From NCBI RefSeq assembly GCF_021730395.1, contig NC_069366.1:64671001-64735000 (forward strand): 64,000 nt of DNA, in the 5' to 3' direction. Below the pieces are notes generated by a model. The model was given only the letters and a program-made list of their open reading frames with translations, was not told the origin of the DNA and did not search any database. The translations under genes and the position numbers were made by a program. This DNA comes from Mercenaria mercenaria (lineage: Eukaryota > Mollusca > Bivalvia > Venerida > Veneridae). Below, one piece after another: positions 32,930 through 44,102 of the stretch (position 1 is the stretch's first letter; every line of letters starts with the position of its first letter).

Positions 32930-33480
32930 AGACAGTTTTAAAACTTCAGCATCAGATTAATGCCGTCAGTGACTATTGCGATGAAACAAGAATGAAACTA
33001 AATCGTGTAGAAACCTGAGCATCAGCCAAATACCAAAACCGAAAAAGAAATCAAGAAGGTGCAGTTTTCTTGTTAATTATCAGTTTAAAAAAATATTGAC
33101 TGTAGACCAAATTTTGCGTTTCTAGATGTACTTAGTATACATATATATCAACTGTTAAAGGTCTTACTCAGACATTCAACACATTTTTGTCATAATCCTT
33201 AAGATATGTTAACAGTCTACAAAGAATAGTCTTTGAATTTTTGATTTTACATTCGTAATATGATAAAACTGGTAAATTCATTCCATACTCTAAAATCTGT
33301 GTTGGTATATTCAAAATAGTATATCTACAATGTTAAAGAATACAGTTTAACTATAATGTCAATACGTTGTACAATAAGTAATGCCATATTGATTGTATTT
33401 TGGGCCGGAATCTTTGTATTACAAATAAACAAATATTTCATTGCATTGTATTGCATTGTATTAGATGTTGCAAAGTTTTA
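32930..33480. other. Non-coding stretch with a possible small RT scrap
   Basis: Just outside the LINE 5' end the plus strand reads LQHQINAVSDYCDETRMKLN (about 32943-33003), which resembles the post-YADD region of another LINE. It suggests insertion into older LINE debris. The remainder is AT-rich without features. Confidence 0.35.
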
Positions 33481-34140
33481 TTGAACTATGGTTTGGGTGC
33501 TCTCTGAATTTAAGTTTTCTCTTTTATGGGAGCGTGCTTACTCAGGACATCCTCTATTTCCGATTCAAACCCAATCAGAAACACGCTGATATTCTGTAAA
33601 TCAACGTTTATTGCAATTAAGTCGCTGGAAAATTCTGATTCATTCAAATTTTTGAAGCTTCTTACTGATACATCTAAGGACACCTTAACAACGCAGAGAT
33701 CGGATAAAAATGGTCCAGGCTCACATTTTTCTACTTGAACACCATTAAAGTGACACCGTTATGACTAGATCCAAGCTATTTCCTCCTGTATGGGTACTGA
33801 AATCAAGATGTTGTTCCAGGCCCTTGCTACTAGGGAGTCATTGAAGTTTGTAATAGAACTGTTATCATCATTAATATGCAAATTGAAATCACCCATTATA
33901 AGTAAGTTGTCATAATGTTGTGAAATGTTTTCGGTGAAATCAAAGAATTCAACAACGAACTGGGTACCAGTCAATAGAGCCTGGGGTCTATATACATCCA
34001 CTACGTGTGTGGTCAAATTTCTGAAAACGAGTTTCCAAATACCATATTCAAAGCTTCGAACAGTACCGTGAGTTACCCTTCGCATACTGATCGTGTTTCT
34101 ACAAGTGGTCGTAACAGTACCACCTTTTTTATTTTTTTCT
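33480..34140 (-). mobile_element. LINE endonuclease-domain fragment
   Basis: Two minus-strand frames. One at 34085-33765 has IWKLVFRNLTTHVVDVYRP, FTENISQHYDNLLIMGDFNL and HINDDN (the GDFN endonuclease motif). The next, to 33526, reads CEPGPFLSDLCVVKVSLDV (the SDH motif position, here SDL). Typical of Jockey/CR1-type endonucleases. Broken and 3'-truncated. Confidence 0.7.
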
Positions 34141-35171
34141 ATTAGTTACATTTAACTTATATCCATTCTGGATCAAGTCAAAAGTTTCAAACTGATGTTT
34201 TTTTTTTGTTCGAGTACCAAGCTAAAGTCGAAAGAGCGAAATCAGTTCTCTGATATCTTACGTATTGGCCCGCTGTTGCAAGTCAAAGTAATAGCAACGC
34301 ATTTTTGTAGTCACTACCAAAATGCGTTACTCTCAACGCATTTTGGTAGTTTACAAAAATGTAGTACCAAAATGCGATGGATATGTACACATCCAACGCA
34401 AAACGGTATTTATAATAATCTCATGATTTACAAAAAGAATATTTTATGACGAATGGACAATATCATTTCAAAGAGCGTCATGATGGAACTTAGTCGCTCA
34501 TCCGATCTTGACCTTTTGACCTTAACGACCCTAGATTTAGTCAAGCAGGACCATTAGAACACACATACAACCTTAACTTTATCATACATCGAGAGATATT
34601 GAAGGACCGTAACCCAACTGTTCACCATAACTATTTGATGCGTCGTTCACATGACCCTGGGACGTGTTTTACAAACGCCCATAAGGAAGTATAGACAGTT
34701 TGAGATTAAAATTCAGGAGATTAACGAGAAAAGGTCACATAAGACGGGTTGTATAATACTTTTAAAAGTATATGTAAGGTAGACATGCAACTTAATTCCG
34801 AGGGTAACCGATCAGTTTATTCACCACGAGTTACCGAGGTTGGGCGAGTAAATATCAGGCAAAAAAAAATTATCAAATGAATAAATCTGGCCCTGTAGTA
34901 TAGAGTCTGCTTGTCATCTCAAATACAAACGTAAACTGCGCGTTACTGAGGTGCTCTTTTAAAGAAATACGTAATATTGTTTTTTCATGTCGGCAGTGAA
35001 AACAAACATTTAATCGGCCAGTAATCGATTCGCCTCTGAAACGCTGATACTATTTCTTTACAGCACACTTTCAAGTTACCTAATTCGCTGAGAAGACCCC
35101 AAATTTTAGAGCCCTGTCTTACACTTTTCACACCGGAAGTAAACAATATTGTGCGCATGTGCACTGACGGA
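34141..35171. other. Non-coding stretch with small inverted repeats
   Basis: ACCAAAATGCGTTA...AACGCATTTTGGTAG (about 34317-34351) forms a hairpin, with a third related copy at ~34362. No gene seen. Confidence 0.4.
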
Positions 35172-37215
35172 TAATATGAAATAAGGCAAAGCCTCAAAGC
35201 GAGCTGAAAGAAATCGGATTTAGCTAAAATATTATGCATCATTTATTTGTCACAAAGACTATTTCCTACTCACAAGAATTCAGGAGAACCTATGCACTTG
35301 AAAAAGTCTACATTTAGTGTCACGATACCTGTAACAGTGAATATCATACGTTGCAAAAATTATGGGAAGCCGGTGTCACGGTGACGTCATTACCTCGTTC
35401 CCGTTTCTTTCTGCTTATTAATGACATTTTTACCATTTTCTGGCCGATGCTTGATCTTTTAAATGAAAATAATATTTTTTTTTTCAAACAACTGGAAAAC
35501 ATTCTTTCATTATTGTTAAGTGATGAATATTTTTTAGCAATTGAATGAAGTTCTGTATTCACTCCGGAAAGAAGTACTTCCTGTGAGCACCTATCCGTTA
35601 GGGTGCGCTTTTTAAGAACTTCCGACGAAACTTTTCAAATCCATCACCAAGTGTGGAAGTATACTTGCGTTACCGTAAAGCTCGATTTTCGAGCAGGCCC
35701 TTTGGGCCTGCTCTTCGAGCTCGCTAATATGAAATAAGGCAAAGCCTCAAAGCGAGCTCAAAGAAATCGGATTTAGCTAAAAATAACATGCATCATTTAT
35801 TTGTCACAAAGAAACTATCCCCTACTCACAAGAATTCAGGAGAACCCATTCACTTGAAAAAGTCTACATTTAGTGTCACCATACCTGTAACAGTGAATAT
35901 CATACGTTGCAAAAATTATGGGAAGCCGGTGTCACGGTGACGTCATTACCGCGTTCCCGTTTTCTTTCTGCTTATTAATGACATTTTTTCCATTTTCTGG
36001 CCGATGCTTGATCTTTTAAATGAAAATAATATTTTTTTTCAAACAACTGGAAAACATTCTTTCATTATTGTTAAGTGATGAATATTTTTTAGCAATTGAA
36101 TGAAGTTCTGTATTCACTCCGGAAAGAAGTACTTCCTGTGAGCACCTATCCGTTAGGGTGCGCTTTTTAAGAACTTTCGACGAAACTTTTCAAATCCATC
36201 ACCAAGTGTGGAAGTATACTTGCGTTACCGTAAAGCTCGATTCTCGAGCTCGCTAATATGAAATAAGGCAAAGCCTCAAAGCGAGCTCAAAGAAATCGGA
36301 TTTAGCTAAAAATAACATGCATCATTTATTTGTCACACAGAAACTATTCCCTACTCAAAAGAATTCAGGAGAACCCATTCACTTGAAAAAGTCTACATTT
36401 AGTGTCACCATACCTATAACAGTGAATATCATACGTTGCAAAAATTATGGGAAGCCGGTATCACGGTGACGTCATTACCGCGTTCCCGTTTCTTTCTGCT
36501 TATTAATGACATTTTTACCATTTTCTGGCCGATGCTTGATCTTTTAAATGAAAATTATATTTTTTTTCAAACAACTGGAAAGCATTCTTTCATTATTGTT
36601 AAGTGATGAATATTTTTTAGCAATTGAATGAAGTTCTGTATTCACTCCGGAAAGAAGTACTTCCTGTGAGCACCTATCCGTTAGGGTGCGCTTTTTAAGA
36701 ACTTCCGACGAAACTTTTCAAATCCATCACCAAGTGTGGAAGTATACTTGCGTTACCGTAAAGCTCGATTCTCGAGCAGGCCCTTCGAGCTCGCTAATAT
36801 GAAAAAGGCAAAGCCTCTGAGCGAGCGTAGCTTAAACGGCAAAGAAACTATTCACTGCTTAAAACAATTCCGAGAACCTATTCACTTGAAAAGAAACAAA
36901 AATTTAGTGTCATTATACCTGTAACAGCGAATATCATACGTTGCAAAATTTATGGAAAGCCGGTGTCACGGTGACGTCATTACCTGTTTGTGGCGTTCTT
37001 ATTGCTTTATGCTTTTTTATGATATTCTATCCCATTTTCTGGCCAATGCTTGATCTTTTAAAAGAAAATCATATTTTTTTCTACCAACTGGAAATCTTTC
37101 TTGCATTATTTTTGAGTGATGGATAATATTCAGCAATCAAATGAAGTTCTGTATTCACTGCCAACAAAGCATTTCCTGTGAGCCCCTGTCGTCTAGGGAC
37201 ACGCACTTTGTAAAA
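35172..37215 (+). repeat. Four tandem ~540-bp units, each with a TGACGTCA palindrome
   Basis: Units start at the TAATATGAA(A)TAAGGCAAAGC landmark: 35172, 35725, 36254, 36795 (periods 553, 529, 541). Units 1-3 are very similar; unit 4 is clearly diverged. Every unit keeps CGGTGACGTCATTACC, with the CRE palindrome at 35382, 35938, 36467 and 36972. Unit junctions carry AGCTCGATT-CTCGAGC and, between units 1 and 2, the palindrome AGCAGGCCC-ttt-GGGCCTGCT. Open frames inside recur with the period and are not supported as genes. Confidence 0.85.
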
Positions 37216-37344
37216 TAAAAGCAAAATTGAAATTATTTCCATAACATAACTTTTTAAAAAATAAAGACACCTAATGAACATAGAGATTGTAACTCAAATA
37301 TAAAATTTAAAAAAAAAACAAACAATTTTCCCGACTTTGACGGA

Positions 37345-37526
37345 AGTAGAACAAAATGGCGGCACCCAAAATGGCGGCGCCCAGACGAGAGGAAAATTTT
37401 TCAGCTACATCACTTTGCCCCATTCGGCACACCTTTGTTATATTCGCCTACACATTGCCGTAAGGCGAGCTACGCGCTCGCAATTGCGCTTCGCGCAATT
37501 GCTCGCGAGCTACGCTCGCTATTACG
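37345..37526. repeat. YY1-like motifs and a GC-rich palindrome
   Basis: AAAATGGCGGC occurs at ~37354 and ~37370 (AAnATGGCGGC is the known YY1 consensus). Then CGTAAGGCGAGCTACGCGCT...GCGAGCTACGCTCGC...TTACG at 37459-37526 folds as an imperfect palindrome around CAATTGCGC-ttc-GCGCAATTG. Could be a foldback element end or a promoter-like patch. Confidence 0.5.
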
Positions 37527-37599
37527 GGACTGACGAATCTCACTCTACACCGGACATAACTTTCTCGTTTTAGTTTCAATTCGTTGCAATAATCTGCGT

Positions 37600-38720
37600 A
37601 TGTGTTTAAAGCATTTTGTAAATCCCTTTCTGATTATGAGACAATTACAGTATCATCTGCATAAAGAATACAGAAAGTTCTAAAAAGTCCAATACATTAT
37701 CATAAAGTTGGTTTGACATACATTCAATACCTTCAACTTTACCACTACTTACAAAAAATCATGCAAATCATTCAAATACAAAGAAAAGAGATTAGGCGAC
37801 AAATTTTCGCTTTGATGAACTCCGACTGAGTAAGAGTAAAAACTGGATTTTTTCCCAATACAGGACTTTGCATTGGCATATATGTTTTTCACCACTTTTA
37901 AAAATTTTCCATTAATATTACAGGCTAACATTTTTCTCCAGAGACCTGCTCTCGATACTGTGTCAAAGGCACAGTTCAGATCCACAAAGGCATAGAAAAA
38001 ATTCTTTTTTCGACTACTTAACAGATCGATTAAAGTGTTTAAAATATTCATATTATCAATAGTTGAATAACCTTTTTTAAATCCAGATTGGTACATATTT
38101 ATAATATCCAAGTCAAGTGTATATTTCTGTAAACGTATGTTAAATAGTGCAGTAAATAATTCGCGCAAACAACTTAACAGTATAATAGGTCTTTAATTTG
38201 ATGGGTCTATAACGTCTCCTTTATTTTTATGTATCGGGTTAATAACTCCTATTGTCCAAGTTTTTGGGATAATACCATGTTTGAAGATAATCTTAAAGAG
38301 TTTCACAAATGAATCTTTCATGATATGGAACGAATTTTTTTTATATTTTCATTTAGAATATCGTCTGAACCACTGGCTTTCCCATTATTCAGTGATTTTA
38401 CAGGATTTTCTAATTCCTGTATAGTTATATCTTTGCTTAGTTCTTCATCTATTTTTTCAACCTGAGTGTTTGTATCATAATATATGTCATCAATATTGTC
38501 ATCACAATTTAAGTTTTTAAAATAGTTATACAAATCATTTAAATTAGCACTTACATTAGTTTTCTTTTTTTCCGTTCAGAACTATCCAGTATTGTTTGGG
38601 ATCAGCTCTTTTTATTTTTCTCAGTTAATCAATATTCTTATTTTTGAAAATCACAAAATCCTGTTTAAGTGTTTTTTATACTCCTTACTTTCATTTCTCA
38701 TGTTATTTCTGTTTTCATCA
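37600..38720 (-). mobile_element. Decayed LINE reverse-transcriptase fragment
   Basis: Minus-strand pieces: ELSKDITIQELENPVKSLNN with KASGSDDI (pre-RT), then QSGFKKGYSTIDNMNIL, FVDLNCAFDTVSRAGLW and VGVHQSENLSPNLFSLYLND. These are RT motifs in the right order, in different frames. The catalytic YADD region is eroded. Older than the 28.5-kb LINE. Confidence 0.75.
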
Positions 38721-39187
38721 GTTTTTCTTAATTTGGACAAACATTTTGCTCTATGAAAATGCATCCAGACAATTTGCATGCACATTTACATTCAGGTAGC
38801 AGGGTCACTTCGAATTTACGCTCCTTCAATATTTTTAATAGTTAGAACTTCGTGATTTTGGATGTCTGTAAATTAAAGTGAGAGATAATGATTGTTAATT
38901 CTTTAGAAAATTTAAGCAGCCGATACATGTAAAATTCTGATGTCAGTTGTAAAACTAACTGCTGCTAGCTTTGTATGAATCGATGAGTCACCTTGGCGCG
39001 GGAAATTCAAATCACAGACGGGGTCCATGCTTGTTGATTGATACTCAGGAACATTTTTGCTATCTTATGAAAAAGAAAAGAAAAAAAACGAGCTGGATGG
39101 GCCCCCATTTCGTTTATATCCTGTGGTTCAGTAGGGGCTATTAAATTGAAAAATGCAATAAAATTGGACATTGTTCCTGCAGCGGGA
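38721..39187. other. Non-coding stretch
   Basis: No exon or repeat recognised between the LINE fragment and the SINE. Confidence 0.4.
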
Positions 39188-39475
39188 CCATTTCAGACTG
39201 TTCGGTAGAGCGTCGGTCTACGGATCGCGCGGTCGTGAGTTCGATCATCGGATGGGGCGTATGTTCTCCGTGACTATTTGATAGACGACATTGTGTCTGA
39301 AATCATTAGTCCCCCACCTCTGATTCATGTGGGGAAGTTGGCAGTTATTTGCGGAGAACAGGTTTGTACTGGTACAGAATCCAGGAACACTGGTTAGGCT
39401 TACTGCCCGCCGTTACATAACTGAAATACAGTTGAAAAACGGCGTTAAACCCAAAACAAACAAACAAAATTTCAG
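39188..39475 (+). mobile_element. tRNA-derived SINE
   Basis: Head with TTCGGTAGAGCGTCGGTCTA (A box) and GTCGTGAGTTCGATCAT (B box, one mismatch). A conserved body follows, then AACACTGGTTAGGCTTACTG, GCCCGCCGTTACATAACTGA, AAACGGCGTTAAACCCAAAA and a (CAAA)n tail. The near-intact A/B boxes and tail suggest a fairly young copy. Confidence 0.75.
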
Positions 39476-40131
39476 ACTGCTCAAACAGTGCAAATTGGTA
39501 ATTTTGGCATGCCTTTTTTTAATGGATGGTATAAAACTTTCGTTTTGATAACTTTCAGTATTCTGGTATGAGATTCCTGATCTTGTCATTAATTAAAAGC
39601 CTGTCCGTATTTCCTTGTGAAATGCAAGCTTTATTTATGATAGAATTAATTTAGGCATATGATAACTTAAATTATTTAAAGAAGTGAAAGAATTTTCAAA
39701 TTCGGCTCTAAAATGAGAAAGTTATGTGCATTTCAATATTTTATCAATATGGCGGCCATTTTGCTTCCATGGCAACCCAAACCAAAAATGGCGGGTTCAT
39801 CAAATTTTTGATCTGTATGTACTTATTTCTGTAAAACAATTCTCTACTTTTTCCATCTGTAAAGAAACAAATTACTTTGTTTTGCATCTTACGCTCATAA
39901 AACATGAAAAGATTATTTGCTAAATAAAGAATGTAAATTTCGTCATAAATACACTAATATTTTTTTCCTAAATCTAAAAACTTCTTTTTCAATATTAGTC
40001 CGATTTTAAAAATTCTTACAGCGTTATGAACGGCTTGAAAATGGCATTTGTAACAATTTTCTTCAGATTTTAGTAAAATGTAACCAAACAGCATGTTTGT
40101 ACAGCTAAAAGAAACGTCGACTCGAAACAAA

Positions 40132-40300
40132 TTAACCTTTAGCCTGCTGGCCTTGCTCATGCCAGGCTGATCATAGTCTGCACTGTTCACTATTCAGTCA
40201 GTAAATTTTCAGTGAATACACCTTTGAATAAGAAGTTGCACTGTTCAAATTGATTGGGTAGCCAGTCTATTTTAGATATTTAACAGGGTAAAAGTTCATT
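40132..40300. mobile_element. Diverged copy of the TTAACCCTTAG MITE
   Basis: TTAACCTTTAGCCTGCTGG, then ATCATAGTCTGCACTGTTC and CTATTCAGTCAGTAAATTTT, ending AACAGGGTAAAAGTTC. These match the better copy at 52376-52546. A third partial copy begins near 63786 (CCCTGTAGCCTGCTGG). Confidence 0.6.
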
Positions 40301-40736
40301 TAATTTTTGTTAAGTGTCAACGCGGGATTTTGTACACAGACCCTCGTGTGTTACTCTGTGTAATGCACCCGTACTGCTGGCAAACTGTAAAGTGTGTTAT
40401 ATTAAATTGTGTTAAATTGGTATTACAATTTGTGCAAAGCTGCGCTGGGTTGAACCTAGCCAGCTAACACAAGGAACTTTTTAAATTATTTAATCGGTTA
40501 AAACATATAAATAAAATGGAACTACAGAGCGCAACCATATCTAGCTTGTGACTGAGACTATTCACTGATAAGAGATAATGAAACCTTCAAGTCTACCCGA
40601 TATTGGGCATGCTTTACCGTTCCAGACAAATCTTGAACTCTTTTGATGTTTTGTTTTGCTGGAAATATTTTGAATATTCTATGTCTTACTTTGTTTAGAA
40701 AATCAATCAAGTTCATCATTTATAATTCTTTTTCAG

Positions 40737-43700
40737 AAACCGCTCCACGCTTGGCGCAGTGTGCTTCTGCTTTTTGGTTGCAGCGTGCACTTTCTATGTA
40801 ACAAACATACATGATGTTTCGACCACAAACTATTCGCCCGACTTGTCATCCCGCAACAGTGATGTCAGTTTATTACCAACAAGAGATCACAGAGTGATCT
40901 TGGCGCCCACCAATGTGCCATTTTTGAGTGTTCCAAATTTCAAGACTTACTGACTAGCTCAAGGTCAAATTTCAGTTCCGTACACAAAACTATGCATGTG
41001 CATCAAATTTGAAGGCTGTAGCTTGAGAAATTTAAAAGTAGGTCACTAGGTCAATCTTAAGGTCAAAGTTTAATTTGGTACACAAAACTATGCAAGTGGT
41101 CCAAATTTGAAAGCTGTAGCTTGAGAAATGTGTAAGTAGGTCACTAAGTCAAAATCAAGATCAAATTTCACTTCAGAACACAAATTTATGCATGTGGTCC
41201 AAATTTGAAGCCTGTACCTTCAAAAATGTGAAAGTAGGTCACTAGGTCAATGCAAATGTCAAAGTTTGTTTCAGTACACAAAACTATGCATGTGGGCCAA
41301 ATTTGAAGGCTGTAGCTTGAGAAATGTGAAAGTAGGTCACTAGGTCAAAATCAAGGTCAACTTTTATTTCCAAATACAGAACTATGTATGTGGTCCGAAT
41401 TTGAAGCTTGTACCTTCAAAAATGTGAAAGTAGGTCACTAGGTCAATGTAAAGGTCAAAGTTTGTTTCGGTATATAAAACCATGCATGTGGTCCAAATTT
41501 GAAGGCTGTAGCTTGAGAAATGTGAAAGTAGGTCACTGGGTCAAAATCAAGGTTGAATTTCATTTCGGAACACAAAACTATACATGTGGTCCAAATTTGA
41601 AGCCTGTACCTTCAAAAATGGGAAAGTAGGTCACTAGGTCAATGTCAAGGTCAAATTTTTATCGAAACACAAAACTATGCATGTGGTTAAAATTTGAAAG
41701 CTGTAGCTTGAGAAATGTGGAAGTAGGTCACTAGGTCAAAATCAAGATCAAATTTCATTTCCGAACACGGAACTATGCATGTGGTCCAAATTTGAAGCCT
41801 TACCTTCAAAAAATGTGAAAGTAAGTCACTAGGTCAATGTCAAGGTCAAAGTGTTTTCTGGTGCACAAAACTATGCATGTGGTCCAAATCTGAAGGCTCT
41901 ATAGCTTGAGAAAATGTGAAAGTAGGTCACTAGTTCAAAACCAAGGTCAAATTTCATTTCGAAACACAAAATTATGCATGTGGACCAAATTTGAAGACTG
42001 TACCTTAAAAAATGTGAAAATAGGTCACTAGGTCAATGTCAAGGTCAAAGTTTTTTTCGGTACACAAAACTGTGCATGTGGTCCAAATTTGAAGGCTGTA
42101 GCTTGAGAAATGTGAAAGTAGGTCACTAGGTCAAAATCAATGTCAAATTTCATTTCGAAACACGGAATTATGCATATGGTCCAAATTTGACGCCTGTACC
42201 TTCAAAAATGTGAAAGTAGGTCACTAGGTCAAAATCAAGGTCAAAGTTTTTTTCAGTGCACAAAACTATGCACGTGGTCCAAATTTGAAGGCTGTAGCTA
42301 CAGAAATGTGAAAGTAGGTCACTAGGTCAAAATCAAGGTCAACTCATGTCAAGGTTCATCTTGCCACTCAAAAATATACATGAGGTCCAAATTTGAATGT
42401 TGTAGTTATTGACAAGAAGATTTTAAAAGCTTTTCCCTATATAAGTCTATATGAACCATGTGACCCCCGGAGCGGGGCCATATTTGACCCTAGGGGGATA
42501 ATTTGAACAAACTTGGTAGAGAACCACGAGATGATGCTACATTACAAATATCAAAGCCCTTGGCTTTGTGATTTGGACAAGAAGTTTTTCCCTATATAAG
42601 TCTATGTAAACCATATGACCCCCAGGGTGGGGCCATATTTGACCCTAGGGGGAGTATTTGAAAAATCTTAGTTGAAGACCACTAGATGACGTCACATACA
42701 AAATATCAAAGCCCTAGGCCCTGTGGTTTTGGACAAGAGGTTTTTTAAAGTTTTTCCCTATATAAGTCTATATAAACCATGTGACCTCCGGGGCGGGGCC
42801 ATAGTTGACCCCAGGGAAATAATTTGAATCATCTTGGCAGAGGACCACTAGATGATGCTTCATACCAATTATCAAAGCCCTAGGCTCTGTGGTTTTGGAC
42901 AAGAGGGTTTTCAAAGTTTTTCCCTATATAAATCTATGTAAATTATAGAAATAAACAAAGGGCCATAACTCACTCATAAATTGTTGACCCAGTCTGATTT
43001 TCAGGGAGACACAACTAGGGTACCAATACATCATTCTGACAAAGTTTGGTCAAAATCCCCTCAGTAGTTTCTGAGGAGATGCGATAACGAGAAATTGTTA
43101 ACGGACGGACGGACGGAATGACGGACGGACGGACCACGGACGCAGAGTGATTTTAATAGCCCACCATCTGATGATGGTGGGCTAAAAATGAAAACTGTCG
43201 ACAAAATAGAGCATATTGCGTTTTTGAAAGTGCCCAAGACCGGATCTAGTACATTAGCATGTATATTTCTTAGATTTGGCATAAAGAATAAGTTGGACAT
43301 GTACCTACCAAAGTCGACTGCATTGGTTAGCCGAGAGAAACAGAAGCGTCTTTTAGAAGAGAAAAAGTGCTATGACATCTTCGTAATACATACTCATTTT
43401 GACAGAATGTTTTTCACGAACATTGTCCGCAGAGACTCGGCAATCATTGGACTCGTTCGGGAACCAACACAGAGGATTATAAGTCATGCCTTCTATTTCA
43501 AGCCTCTAAGAAAGAGCAAAGAGATGAAAAGTCTCTCTGAACAAGAATACATTCACAGAGTTCTAAGAAATACGTCAAAATATGGAGCAGAAAATGTTAT
43601 GGGCGCGTATTTTGGAATGGAAAAAAAACATAGAAAGAAAGATTATATTCATCAGTACATAGAAAGCTTGAATTCTAGTTTCTCTTTGGTTCTTGTTTTA

Positions 43701-44102
43701 GAAAAAATTAATGAATCTCTGATACTTCTAAAGCGAATTTTAAATTGGTCCTTTGCAGATATTCTGTACGGAGCAAAGAAGGTAAATACGTATGGAAATA
43801 TTTCCCTCAGTGAAGAGGAGAAACATACACTGTTTTCGAACAACATGCTTGATTTTGAAATTTACAATTTTTTTAAGAAGGAGCTGGAAAGTAAAATTAA
43901 ACAAGGAGGGAAAGATTTCCAGTCAGAAGTTCTACACTTCGAAAATATTTTACACAGTGTAAAAACGTTCTGTGGCAAAGCTGTTGATGATTCTAAAATA
44001 GAGTTCCCATCTTCTAAATGGGATCGAAGTTTTGAAGTACATTCATCAGAATGTGAACTGATATTTAGGATGGACGTTGGCAAAATAAAGAAACGGTATT
44101 AG
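40737..44102 (+). CDS. Galactose-3-O-sulfotransferase-like gene, coding exon split by an element
   Basis: Coding part 1 (40737-40877, after a TTTTTCAG acceptor) reads RSTLGAVCFCFLVAACTFYV, the type-II membrane anchor usual for Golgi sulfotransferases, then NSDVSLLP. Part 2 (43184-44102) continues KMKTVDKIEHIAFLKVPKTG. Counting from the Met at 43188, the 5'-phosphosulfate-binding loop FLKVPKTGSST is residues 12-22 and the 3'-phosphate motif LVREPTQRIISH has R91 and S99. Near the C-terminal third, LVLEKINESLILLKRIL followed by W-x-FADILY matches GAL3ST proteins. The family transfers sulfate from PAPS to the 3-OH of galactose. Removing 40878-43183 joins the two parts in frame (CC + A). Upstream exon(s) are not identified. 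An intact allele, or splicing of the insert, is possible. Confidence 0.8.
40878..43183 (-). mobile_element. HINE-like element G inserted in sulfotransferase coding sequence
   Basis: Minus-orientation element. Its 5' hairpin AGCCCACCATC/GATGGTGGGCT lies at 43158-43183 and is followed by repeated GTCCGTCCG. The 3' end has hairpin AAGATCAC-tct-GTGATCTCTTGTT at 40878-40905. Two cores lie in series. About 3.3 units of the 165-bp element-F core occupy 42400-42950. About fourteen units of a 98-bp core (196-bp higher-order dimer, GTAGGTCACTAGGTCA landmark from 41041 to ~42316) occupy 41000-42380. Many units carry TCAAGGTCA. It lies after a T run on its own strand, like the other elements. Confidence 0.8.

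Noticed and set aside
35172-37215. Open frames in the 540-bp array as short genes (e.g. 35344-35562, 37081-37281)
   Set aside because: They appear once per repeat unit on opposite strands and shift between units.
41408-41629. Coding sequence in the 98-bp core of element G
   Set aside because: Periodic CESRSLGQCKGQ-type translation is generated by the tandem unit.
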